17,227 nucleotides of DNA from the NCBI GenBank assembly GCA_002441095.1, contig DJVG01000068.1, forward strand, positions 1-17,227. The letters run 5' to 3'. This DNA comes from Elusimicrobia bacterium UBA6262 (GTDB lineage: Bacteria; CAYTYR01; UBA6262). Each line of letters begins with the position of its first letter. The stretch's first letter is position 1. This document shows, in pieces, positions 1-5,533 of the stretch. Below the pieces are notes generated by a model. It was given only the letters and a program-made list of their open reading frames with translations, was not told the origin of the DNA and searched no databases. Made by a program: the position numbers and the translations under genes.

Positions 1-25
1 CATCAGCTTGGGCGTGAAATTCTAA
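1..25 (+). CDS. C-terminal tail of an upstream gene (partial, unidentified)
   Basis: Only the last codons are inside the window. In frame 2 they read ISLGVKF followed by TAA at 23-25, and a strong terminator starts 36 bases later, which is normal gene-end spacing. A short amphipathic stretch ending in phenylalanine resembles the C-terminal strand of outer-membrane beta-barrel proteins, but seven residues cannot prove this. Frame 3 would end even earlier (TGA at 13-15), and frame 1 stays open through the terminator to 156, which I consider accidental. The frame choice is an inference. Confidence 0.35.
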
Positions 26-60
26 TACCCGGAGAGATTAATATAGTACCTGTTACGCTA

Positions 61-94
61 AAAACCTCTGTTAAGAATACTAACAGAGGTTTTT
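61..94 (+). terminator. Rho-independent terminator
   Basis: A perfect 13-bp stem (61-73 with 81-93) closes a 7-base loop and runs into a T-rich tail (TTTTTCTTT). The left arm begins with A residues, so the structure could also work on the other strand. It most likely ends transcription of the gene that finishes just upstream. Confidence 0.85.
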
Positions 95-194
95 CTTTAT
101 GTTTAGGGCTTTTCAGTGAACTGGTTGTTTTTGTTCGCTCCAGTGTTGATTTTTAGCGTCAAAGGTCTTGCGTCAACTCGGTGCCGAGAAATGG

Positions 195-228
195 TTCGAC
201 TACGCTCACCATCCTGAGCAAAGTCGAA
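195..228. repeat. REP-like interrupted palindrome
   Basis: TTCGACT, then GCTCA, a six-base loop, TGAGC and AGTCGAA pair as two stacked stems separated by a two-base internal loop (AC opposite AA). It looks like a dispersed REP-type hairpin. A smaller relative (CGACT gaa AGTCG) is visible at 10120-10132. The region from about 95 to 374 holds no credible gene; the open frame crossing it is translated repeat. Confidence 0.55.
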
Positions 229-374
229 GGACTCGCCCCTTGGGCTCAAACAATCTCGGCATCCAGCAACCTAAAGATACCCTCGTTGCTTGCAAGCATG
301 CTTTGACTAAAATCGACAAGCTCGCTCAAAAAACAACTCAGTTCCCTGTTACCACTGAATCCGTTTTACTTTAA

Positions 375-417
375 AATCTGTGTAATCTCTTTAAATAATC
401 GGTGTAATCTCCCAAAT
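375..417. repeat. Imperfect 22-bp tandem duplication
   Basis: Two successive copies of a sequence starting AATCNGTGTAATCTC (375-396 and 397-417) differ at a few positions. No function is visible. It lies in the gene-free stretch between the terminator and tRNA-Leu. Confidence 0.5.
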
Positions 418-423
418 AAAAAT

Positions 424-441
424 ATGGACGAGAAGGGAGTT
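424..441 (-). repeat. 18-bp duplicate of the 3' end of tRNA-Leu
   Basis: These 18 bases repeat 592-609 exactly, that is the acceptor 3' strand, the discriminator base and part of the T arm of the tRNA gene at 593-676, in the same orientation. The copy lies on the 3' side of the tRNA, the position of a displaced attachment-site core after integration into a tRNA 3' end. Only about 150 bases separate the two copies and no integrase is present, so this would be a collapsed remnant or an amplification accident. Confidence 0.6.
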
Positions 442-591
442 CTCCTCCATCGCGTCGTATTGCACGCCGCTCACCCGTCGCCGGCCAGTCTTCCTCCAAA
501 AGGATCGGCGGACTCCTTTTAGTCGCACTCTAGTTGGCGGAATTTACCCGCCAAATCTTTTGAGGCGGGACTCCCTCCTGCAAAAAGAAAA
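442..591. repeat. Cluster of GC-rich GTCCGCC-type palindromic repeats
   Basis: Read on the - strand, this stretch holds at least two modules of the form GGAGTCCGCC or GGAGTCCCGCC followed by a T-rich loop and a GGAGGA or GGCGGG arm. The same family appears on the + strand at 9414-9448 and 10069-10103. No open frame with protein-like character is seen. The block lies exactly between the two copies of the tRNA-Leu 3' end. Confidence 0.5.
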
Positions 592-592
592 A

Positions 593-676
593 TGGACGAG
601 AAGGGAGTTGAACCCTTAAGGTCTAACGACCATAGCGTCCTGAGCGCTACGCGTATGCCAATTCCGCCACTCGTCC
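593..676 (-). tRNA. tRNA-Leu (anticodon CAG)
   Basis: The reverse strand folds as a class II tRNA. It has a 7-bp acceptor stem GGACGAG/CTCGTCC, a D arm with GGCGGAATTGGC, an anticodon stem TAGCG/CGCTA around the loop CTCAGGA (anticodon CAG at 640-642), a long variable arm (GGTC/GACC) typical of leucine tRNAs, and a T arm AAGGG-TTCAACT-CCCTT. The discriminator is A and CCA is not encoded. A T-rich run (TTTTTCTTTTT) follows directly and may terminate transcription. Confidence 0.95.
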
Positions 677-686
677 AGATAAATAT

Positions 687-716
687 ATGCCCGCCTTATT
701 CCTGCCTGGCGGGTAT
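687..716. repeat. CCCGCC/GGCGGG hairpin in the tRNA-Leu leader
   Basis: ATGCCCGCC (687-695) pairs with GGCGGGTAT (708-716), with one wobble, around a 12-base loop. It lies between the tRNA 5' end and its predicted transcription start near 714, so it would form in the 5' leader that is removed when the tRNA matures. It belongs in style to the GC-rich palindromes scattered through the window. Confidence 0.5.
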
Positions 717-720
717 CTAA

Positions 721-749
721 AGTATACCTTAAATACCTAGTTCTGTCAA
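721..749 (-). promoter_or_regulatory. Sigma70-type promoter for tRNA-Leu
   Basis: On the - strand a perfect -35 TTGACA (744-749) and a -10 TATACT (721-726) are separated by exactly 17 bases. The predicted start near 714 is about 38 bases upstream of the mature tRNA. It faces away from the smpB promoter, with only 7 bp between the two -35 boxes. Confidence 0.8.
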
Positions 750-756
750 GATACAC

Positions 757-785
757 TTGAAAAAAGTAAAAAAATGTGGTATATT
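757..785 (+). promoter_or_regulatory. Sigma70-type promoter for smpB (and probably ssrA)
   Basis: A -35 TTGAAA (757-762) and a -10 TATATT (780-785) are separated by 17 bases. The expected start point (about 791-792) falls on the ATG at 792, which suggests a leaderless or almost leaderless smpB message. The upstream ATG at 774 lies inside the spacer and cannot be on this transcript. Confidence 0.75.
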
Positions 786-791
786 ACTTTG

Positions 792-1247
792 ATGGAACAC
801 AAAAGCATTGCTACTAATCGTAAAGCCCTGCATAATTACGAAGTTTTAGATACATATGAAGCCGGCATCGTGCTTAAGGGTAATGAAGTAAAATCGATCA
901 GGGGCGGGCATATTAATTTGGGCGATGCTTATGCCAGTATTGTTAAAGAGGAAGTTTTCCTTTATAATATGCATATTTCGCCATATGAGCATTCCCGGCT
1001 GGAAGAATGCGATCCCTTGCGTATCCGCAAGTTGCTGTTGCATAAGAAAGAGATTAAAAAACTCATGGGTAAGGTCAAGGAGAGAGGGCTGACCCTGGTC
1101 CCTTTGGAACTATATTTCAGCAAAGGGAAAGTAAAAGTAAAACTCGCCTTGGCGCGTGGACGGAATTTCCGCGATAAACGTGAAGAATTAAAGAAAAAAG
1201 ACGCCCAGCGCGACGTACAAAGAGCATTTCGCGAAAAACATAAGTAA
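792..1247 (+). CDS. smpB: SsrA-binding protein SmpB
   Basis: SmpB binds tmRNA and carries it into stalled ribosomes, starting trans-translation. The 151-residue product has the family pattern: IATNRKALHNY at the N terminus, an EAGIVLKGNEVKSIR strand, GDAYASI, the later block LVPLELYFSKGKVKVKLALARG with the run of lysines after it, and a basic C-terminal tail that enters the ribosomal A site. The length is usual for the family. I start at ATG 792, not at the in-frame ATG 774, because 774 lies within the promoter and because the 792 start gives the normal N terminus. There is no Shine-Dalgarno sequence, which fits a leaderless message. Its partner RNA gene ssrA lies 79 bases downstream, past a heptamer-repeat hairpin. 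Confidence 0.96.
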   Translation: MEHKSIATNRKALHNYEVLDTYEAGIVLKGNEVKSIRGGHINLGDAYASIVKEEVFLYNMHISPYEHSRLEECDPLRIRKLLLHKKEIKKLMGKVKERGLTLVPLELYFSKGKVKVKLALARGRNFRDKREELKKKDAQRDVQRAFREKHK

Positions 1248-1250
1248 ATC

Positions 1251-1316
1251 TAGCGTGTAGCGTTTAGCGTATAGGAAGTATTTTAAACTATCCGCTATCC
1301 GCCATACGCTATACGC
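1251..1316. repeat. Inverted pair of heptamer-repeat arrays
   Basis: The left arm (1251-1274) is TAGCGTG, TAGCGTT, TAGCGTA, TAG. The right arm (1288-1316) is CTATCCG, CTATCCG, CCATACG, CTATACG and a C. The right arm is close to the reverse complement of the left (about 19 of 24 positions), so the transcript could fold into a long imperfect hairpin between smpB and ssrA. The 7-bp period is the hallmark of the arrays seen elsewhere in this window. Confidence 0.75.
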
Positions 1317-1326
1317 CGATTAAAAT

Positions 1327-1680
1327 GGGGGTGAAAGGTTTCGACCGGAATATCTGGGGTCTTGGATGGCAGGTCGGCATGGTTGGGTCGCCGTTAAATA
1401 CCTAGCAAATTATAACTGCTAACTATAACACGCAGTACGCATACGCCTGTTAAGGCGTAGTGTCTCTGTCCGCTTTGTCTACGGGCGATAGAAGACATCA
1501 GATTGTAGGCTAACCTGGCAAGTTACTCTTTAGCGCGCCAGGCGACACTCAGTAAAGATAGCTGCCTTTGGATCCTATCTAGTGGAGCCAGAAGCAGCGA
1601 AATCAATTACTAGACTAAACCTGTAGAAGTTCTCGACACCGTATTTTGGGACCCGGGTTCGATTCCCGGCACCTCCACCA
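1327..1680 (+). ncRNA. ssrA: Transfer-messenger RNA (tmRNA)
   Basis: tmRNA acts as an alanine tRNA and then as a short message that tags proteins from stalled ribosomes. The 5' end GGGGGTG pairs with CACCTCC at the 3' end (one G-T pair), followed by A and an encoded CCA at 1678-1680; the T arm GGGTTCGATTCCC is standard. After an AUAACU context like the known resume signal AUAGUC, the tag frame starts at GCT 1418 and reads ANYNTQYAYAC, ending with TAA at 1451-1453. The stop lies in the loop of a perfect TACGCC/GGCGTA hairpin, the expected helix 5. The 354-base length is normal. The final cysteine, in place of the usual alanine, is unusual. There is no clear promoter of its own, so it may be cotranscribed with smpB and processed. 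Confidence 0.95.
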
Positions 1681-1688
1681 TAAAGACA

Positions 1689-1753
1689 GTTAATAGTTTC
1701 AGCCAGAGGCTGATCCGCCTTTGGCGGAGATTGTTGATAGTTGATAGCTAAAA
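1689..1753. repeat. Heptamer array interrupted by a GC-rich hairpin element
   Basis: The heptamers GTTAATA and GTTTCAG (1689-1702) are separated from GTTGATA, GTTGATA, GCTAAAA (1733-1753) by about 30 bases containing CAGC/GCTG and a TCCGCC ttt GGCGGA hairpin (1714-1728). The array appears to have been split by insertion of the palindrome. The block lies directly behind tmRNA; no T-run follows the hairpin, so it is not a typical terminator. Confidence 0.65.
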
Positions 1754-1775
1754 CCTGAAAGAAAGGTATGGAGAT

Positions 1776-3371
1776 TTGCTGCGTAAAATTACTGCACATT
1801 TGTTTTTTTTATTATGCTTTTTGAATGTGGTAGCGGTGCAGGCACAGCCAGTGCCTTTACCGATCAAAGTCACCCTCAATAACGGCACCCGCACTGAAAA
1901 TGCTAAACTATATGAATTGAACAAAGAAAAATACCTCGATGTCACTGACCTGGCTAATTTCCTGGATGCCGATATTAAATGGCTGCCAGTCAGTAAAAAA
2001 GTGATCCTTTCTCTCAAAGGCGTACGCATAGAATTTATCTATTTTGGCAGGACTGCTACGATCAATGGGCAGAAAATTACAATGCCCTTAGTTTGCCGCT
2101 TGGAAAAAGGAGATCTCTATGTTCCTCTTAGCTTTGTTACCAGCCGCAGTTTTACCAAACCTGTCGGATTGAGAATAAGATGGGATGCGCCAGCTAAAAC
2201 CTTAAAAATATTCCAGACCCCGAATATATCTGGAGTGAAAGCCCAGCAGGCAGAAGGTCTTAGCCGCTTAGTACTGGAAACCCAGGAAAAGCTTTATTAT
2301 GAATCATCCCAGAACGCTGCCAATAAGATTACGGTAGATATTTATAAAGGAGTGCTGGACCAGGATAAAAAGTATACTGTACCTAACAATGCCCTGATCA
2401 CTAACATGAACCTGGTACAGAAAAGCAATAAAGTATCCTGGATCATAGAAGCTTGTCCGGAATTTGAATATAATGTCAAAGTAGTTGATAACCCCTGGCG
2501 GATACTGGTGGACATTAAGAAAAAAGGGGAACAAGTTTGTCCGCCAGAGCCGGAGCTATCTGCTTCAACACAAGCGGCCCAGGTAGCAGTGGTGAAAGTC
2601 CCGCCAATCACCCCGGAACTGTCCCCCCCGCCGGTGGTAGTACCTGAGATAAAAAGAAAAACAAAGCCACAGATAAAAACCAGCGCCAAAATAAAAACTA
2701 TTGTGATAGACCCTGGACATGGCGGCAGGGATCCTGGCGCTATCGGCCAATATGGCACTAAGGAAAAGGATGTTAATCTTAATATTGCTTTTAAATTAGC
2801 CCAGTTACTACGCGAAAAAACAAATTTACAAGTCATTTTAACCAGGAAAGAGGATGAGTTTATACCCTTGGCTGAACGTACCCAGATCGCCAATGACAAA
2901 AAAGCTGATCTATTTGTTTCTATTCACTGCAACTCTGGCCTGGACCGGGAAGCCAAAGGATTTGAAATATATTTTTTAAGTGAACGCGCTACGGACATGG
3001 AAGCTGAAGCGGTTGCTAATATAGAAAACTCAGTAATTGACCTGGAAGAGAAATCAGCAGTGACTGATAAGCTTAAGGCTATCTTATGGTCCCTGACTTT
3101 GAATGAATTTGTCAATGATTCCAGTGAATTGTGCTCTTTTGTGGTTAGCCGGGTCAATGAGCTGGATTTAGATTTCGTTAACCGTGGTGTAAAACAGGCT
3201 GGTTTCTATGTGCTGCGCGGAGCCAAAATGCCAGCTGTTTTGGTAGAATGCGCGTTTCTATCCAATAAGCGCGAAGAACGGCTGTTGAACAACAAAAAAT
3301 TTATTGACAAAATGACCCAGACGATATTTAACGGGATCATAGATTATATTGAACGAAAGGAACAAGAATAA
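1776..3371 (+). CDS. Exported N-acetylmuramoyl-L-alanine amidase (AMIN + Amidase_3)
   Basis: The enzyme cuts the bond between muramic acid and the stem peptide of peptidoglycan in the cell envelope. The 531-residue product starts at TTG with a signal peptide (basic LRK, hydrophobic core 8-20, likely cleavage after VQA at 23). A copper-amine-oxidase-N-like module covers about 35-147, with LYVPLSFVTSRSF. An AMIN-like beta domain for wall targeting covers about 150-248, and a proline-rich linker 255-300. The Amidase_3 catalytic domain spans 307-526: zinc ligands His315 (IDPGHGG), Glu330 and His384 (SIHCN), and catalytic Glu491 (LVECAF). No ATG is available near the start, and the GGAG before the TTG is closer than ideal. 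murI follows one base after the stop, so the two are very likely cotranscribed and both serve peptidoglycan metabolism. Confidence 0.93.
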   Translation: MLRKITAHLFFLLCFLNVVAVQAQPVPLPIKVTLNNGTRTENAKLYELNKEKYLDVTDLANFLDADIKWLPVSKKVILSLKGVRIEFIYFGRTATINGQKITMPLVCRLEKGDLYVPLSFVTSRSFTKPVGLRIRWDAPAKTLKIFQTPNISGVKAQQAEGLSRLVLETQEKLYYESSQNAANKITVDIYKGVLDQDKKYTVPNNALITNMNLVQKSNKVSWIIEACPEFEYNVKVVDNPWRILVDIKKKGEQVCPPEPELSASTQAAQVAVVKVPPITPELSPPPVVVPEIKRKTKPQIKTSAKIKTIVIDPGHGGRDPGAIGQYGTKEKDVNLNIAFKLAQLLREKTNLQVILTRKEDEFIPLAERTQIANDKKADLFVSIHCNSGLDREAKGFEIYFLSERATDMEAEAVANIENSVIDLEEKSAVTDKLKAILWSLTLNEFVNDSSELCSFVVSRVNELDLDFVNRGVKQAGFYVLRGAKMPAVLVECAFLSNKREERLLNNKKFIDKMTQTIFNGIIDYIERKEQE

Positions 3372-3372
3372 A

Positions 3373-4176
3373 ATGCCTAAAAATATCGGCGTCTTTGATT
3401 CTGGCGTTGGTGGCTTGACCGTAGTAAAGGAGTTAATGAAGCTCTTGCCCCGCGAAACCATCATTTATTTCGGGGATACGGCCAGGGTGCCGTACGGGAA
3501 TAAGTCAGCGGCTACAGTGACCAAATATTCACTGCAAAACGCGCGTTTTTTGCTCCAACAGGACATTAAATTGCTGGTTGTTGCCTGTAATACGGCATCA
3601 GCTTTGAGTCTGACTGCTCTTCAGGAAAGCTTTCCGGCCCTGCCGATCATTGGCGTGATCGAACCGGGAGTCAATGCCGCGCTAAAAGCGACCAAGAGTA
3701 AAAAAGTTGGTGTGGCCGGTACTTTGGCCACTATTTCCAGCCAGGCTTATAATCGGTTGCTTACAGCTAGAGCTCCTGATGTTCAGGTATATGGGCAAGC
3801 CTGCCCTCTCTTTGTGCCACTGGTTGAAGAAGGATGGGTCCACAAAAAAGTGACTTCGTTGATCGCTGCGGAATATTTCTCCGGCATGAAAAGGCTAGGG
3901 ATAGACACGCTGATACTAGGCTGTACCCATTATCCCTTGCTGAAGAGAATAATCGGGCAAGTAATGGGGAAAAAAGTGAAACTGGTGGATTCTGCACAGG
4001 AAGCAGCGCTGGAAGTGCAGCAGATCCTGGAAAATAAAGAAATGGCAGTAACTAAGGGTATTGGCAATTGCCTGTTCTATGTCAGCGATATACCGGATAA
4101 ATTTATTATCGTTGGCCAGCAGTTGCTGGGAGAGAAAATACAACAAGCAACCCAGATCGATATAGAAAAGTACTAA
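3373..4176 (+). CDS. murI: Glutamate racemase
   Basis: MurI makes D-glutamate for the peptidoglycan stem peptide, in the cytoplasm and without a cofactor. The 267-residue product has all the expected motifs: IGVFDSGVGGLTV (Asp9, Ser10), IYFGDTARVPYG, the first catalytic cysteine in ACNTAS (Cys72) and the second in LGCTHYPLL (Cys184). I chose ATG 3373 over the in-frame TTG at 3349 because the normal protein begins just before IGVFDSG, and AAAGGA at 3356-3361 can act as ribosome binding site. The gene begins one base after the amidase stop, so the two are probably one transcription unit. Confidence 0.96.
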   Translation: MPKNIGVFDSGVGGLTVVKELMKLLPRETIIYFGDTARVPYGNKSAATVTKYSLQNARFLLQQDIKLLVVACNTASALSLTALQESFPALPIIGVIEPGVNAALKATKSKKVGVAGTLATISSQAYNRLLTARAPDVQVYGQACPLFVPLVEEGWVHKKVTSLIAAEYFSGMKRLGIDTLILGCTHYPLLKRIIGQVMGKKVKLVDSAQEAALEVQQILENKEMAVTKGIGNCLFYVSDIPDKFIIVGQQLLGEKIQQATQIDIEKY

Positions 4177-4178
4177 AA

Positions 4179-4337
4179 AACTCTAAATCCTAATATCTAA
4201 ACTCTCCCCTGCTGATCCCGATAAGTCGGGATCAAAGACGCGGGGACAGGTAAACAATATCTAATCTCAAAATACAAAACGTTTAGAAAATTAGAGTTTA
4301 TAATTTTGAATTTGTTTAGGAATTAGATATTAGAAAT
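4179..4337. repeat. Inverted heptamer arrays with an embedded palindromic element
   Basis: The left arm consists of AACTCTA, AATCCTA, ATATCTA, AACTCTC (4179-4206). It is broken by about 45 bases holding a perfect GATCCCGA taag TCGGGATC hairpin (4214-4233) and GGGGACAGG, then resumes with ATATCTA, ATCTCAA, AATACAA. The right arm (about 4281-4337) carries the same period in the opposite sense; TTAGATATTAG at 4323-4333 is the exact reverse complement of 4190-4200. No gene lies in this stretch between murI and queD. Confidence 0.7.
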
Positions 4338-4359
4338 CAGTATTTTGATTGGAGTAATT

Positions 4360-4728
4360 ATGTTTATCTTAAAGGTTATCAAAACATTCAGTGCGGCGCA
4401 TAATTTGCGCGACTACAAAGGCAAATGCGAGAAACTGCATGGACACAATTGGAAAGTGGAAGTTGAAGTGCAGGGAAATAAACTCGGGAAATCCGGTATG
4501 CTGATCGATTTTCATGACCTGAAGAAAAAAGTGGAAGATGTCCTGGCCAAACTCGACCATGGTTATTTGAACGAGATCGCCCCCTTTGATAAAATAAATC
4601 CCACTAGCGAGAATCTAGCTAAGTATATTTTTAAATCTCTTAACTCGCAACTCGCAACTCGCAACTCGCAACTGTCAAAAGTTACTGTCTGGGAAAGTGA
4701 TACTGCCTGCGCCACGTACAAAGAATAA
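4360..4728 (+). CDS. queD: 6-carboxy-5,6,7,8-tetrahydropterin synthase (QueD)
   Basis: QueD converts dihydroneopterin triphosphate to 6-carboxytetrahydropterin, an early step towards queuosine. The 122-residue product belongs to the PTPS fold: zinc ligands His14 (SAAHNL), His27 and His29 (KLHGHNW), catalytic Cys23 (GKCEK), Asp66-His67 (KLDHGYLN) and Glu112 (VWESDTA). ATG 4360 has GGAG five bases upstream and gives the normal N terminus; the in-frame TTG at 4345 does not. Residues 95-105 (NSQLATRNSQL) are encoded by a heptamer-repeat array and fill the loop between the last long helix and the final strand, where family members normally have a short variable linker. It is the first gene of a queD-queC-queE cluster, separated from queC by another repeat hairpin. 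Confidence 0.95.
   Translation: MFILKVIKTFSAAHNLRDYKGKCEKLHGHNWKVEVEVQGNKLGKSGMLIDFHDLKKKVEDVLAKLDHGYLNEIAPFDKINPTSENLAKYIFKSLNSQLATRNSQLSKVTVWESDTACATYKE
4642..4674 (+). repeat. Heptamer array inside queD
   Basis: Four exact copies of AACTCGC followed by AACTG. In the register ACTCGCA x4 + ACTG it has the same length and ending as the array on the - strand of the helicase gene at 16752-16783. The reading frame passes through it without a stop. Confidence 0.9.
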
Positions 4729-4732
4729 TACT

Positions 4733-4818
4733 GTTAATTGTTCATAGTTGATAGTTGATCGAATAAACATTAAATAAATGCCTTTTCTATCAACAATCAA
4801 CAATCATCTATCAACCAT
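4733..4818. repeat. Inverted pair of heptamer arrays between queD and queC
   Basis: The left arm is GTTAATT, GTTCATA, GTTGATA, GTTGATC (4733-4760). The right arm is CTATCAA, CAATCAA, CAATCAT, CTATCAA, CC (4787-4816), largely its reverse complement. An A+T-rich centre of 26 bases lies between them. The transcript can form a four-unit hairpin between queD and queC. GTTGATA units also occur at 1733-1746. Confidence 0.8.
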
Positions 4819-4837
4819 GTTGCGTTGAAGGGGCATC

Positions 4838-5533
4838 ATGAATAAAAAGAAAACTGCGGTGGTGTTGCTTTCAGGGGGCCTGGATTCTGCCACCTGCTTG
4901 TTTTGGGCTAAGAAACAGGGATTCAATTGCCATTGCTTGATATTTGATTACGGCCAAAGGCATAAGAAAGAAATACAGCAAGCCGCCAAGATCGCCAAAA
5001 CTGCAAAATGTAAGTATCAAATCGTTAAAATATCCTTCCCCTGGAAAGGCAGCTCCCTCTTAGATAAGAATATAAAAGTTCCAATGTCTAGCTTCAAGCT
5101 TTCAGCCTCCAGCATTCAGCATGCTTCTGTAATTCCTTCTACTTACGTTCCCGCTCGCAATACCATTTTCCTCAGTTTCGCCTTATCCTTTGCCGAAGCT
5201 ATTAAAGCCCAGGCTATAGTGATCGGGGCCAATGCGCTTGATTATAGCGGGTATCCTGATTGCCGGCCGGGCTATTTCCAAGCGATGCAAAAAATGGCCA
5301 ACCTGGCAACCAAAGCGGGAGTAGAGGGGAAGAAGATCAAAATACTAACTCCTCTCTTACATAAAACTAAGGCCCAGATCATCCGATTGGGTAATAGCTT
5401 GAAAGTACCATACCAGTTGACCTGGAGCTGTTATCGTGGCGGGACCAGCCCTTGTGGTACGTGTGATAGCTGTATATTAAGAGCTAAGGGATTTAGAGAA
5501 GCAGGCCAATCAGATCCGGCGGTGACCAGATGA
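4838..5533 (+). CDS. queC: 7-cyano-7-deazaguanine synthase (QueC)
   Basis: QueC uses ATP and ammonia to convert 7-carboxy-7-deazaguanine to preQ0. The 231-residue product has the ATP-pyrophosphatase P-loop SGGLDS (12-17), the DYGQRHKKE motif (37-45), IPSTYVPARN (99-108), GANALDYSGYPDCRP (130-144) and the zinc site formed by Cys198, Cys206, Cys209 and Cys212. GAAGGGG lies upstream of the ATG at normal spacing. Residues 85-96, between the SSLLD segment and STYVPARN, are encoded by a 7-bp-period array, an apparent insertion in a loop. The stop overlaps the queE start by four bases (ATGA), which implies translational coupling. Confidence 0.96.
   Translation: MNKKKTAVVLLSGGLDSATCLFWAKKQGFNCHCLIFDYGQRHKKEIQQAAKIAKTAKCKYQIVKISFPWKGSSLLDKNIKVPMSSFKLSASSIQHASVIPSTYVPARNTIFLSFALSFAEAIKAQAIVIGANALDYSGYPDCRPGYFQAMQKMANLATKAGVEGKKIKILTPLLHKTKAQIIRLGNSLKVPYQLTWSCYRGGTSPCGTCDSCILRAKGFREAGQSDPAVTR
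5090..5124 (+). repeat. Heptamer array inside queC
   Basis: Five degenerate units, AGCTTCA, AGCTTTC, AGCCTCC, AGCATTC and AGCATGC, keep the 7-bp period with a constant AGC start. The frame reads through as SFKLSASSIQHA, in a loop of the enzyme. Confidence 0.75.

Noticed and set aside
1..156. Frame 1 left open from the window start (GREILIPGEINIV...)
   Set aside because: It runs through the perfect terminator hairpin. A resemblance of PGEI to the RNase Y C terminus was considered but is too short; the frame 2 ending before the terminator is more sensible.
168..374. 68-codon open frame in the repeat-rich 5' region
   Set aside because: Its translation is that of a REP-like hairpin and low-information DNA; no ribosome binding site and no protein-like pattern.
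774..791. Upstream ATG for smpB
   Set aside because: It lies between the -35 and -10 boxes of the promoter and adds residues not typical of SmpB.
2342..2899. 185-codon frame on the - strand
   Set aside because: It is antisense to the amidase gene, which has clear catalytic motifs; the reverse frame shows no domain pattern.
3349..3372. Upstream TTG start for murI
   Set aside because: It would overlap the amidase gene and add eight atypical residues; ATG 3373 has a ribosome binding site and the usual N terminus.
4177..4359. Search for a preQ1 riboswitch before queD
   Set aside because: No preQ1-type stem with the A-rich tail is visible; the leader consists of repeat arrays.
4643..4674. Heptamer arrays considered as CRISPR repeats
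   Set aside because: Units are 7 bp with no spacers, and no cas genes are present; the Cas4-like part of the 11048 gene belongs to another family.
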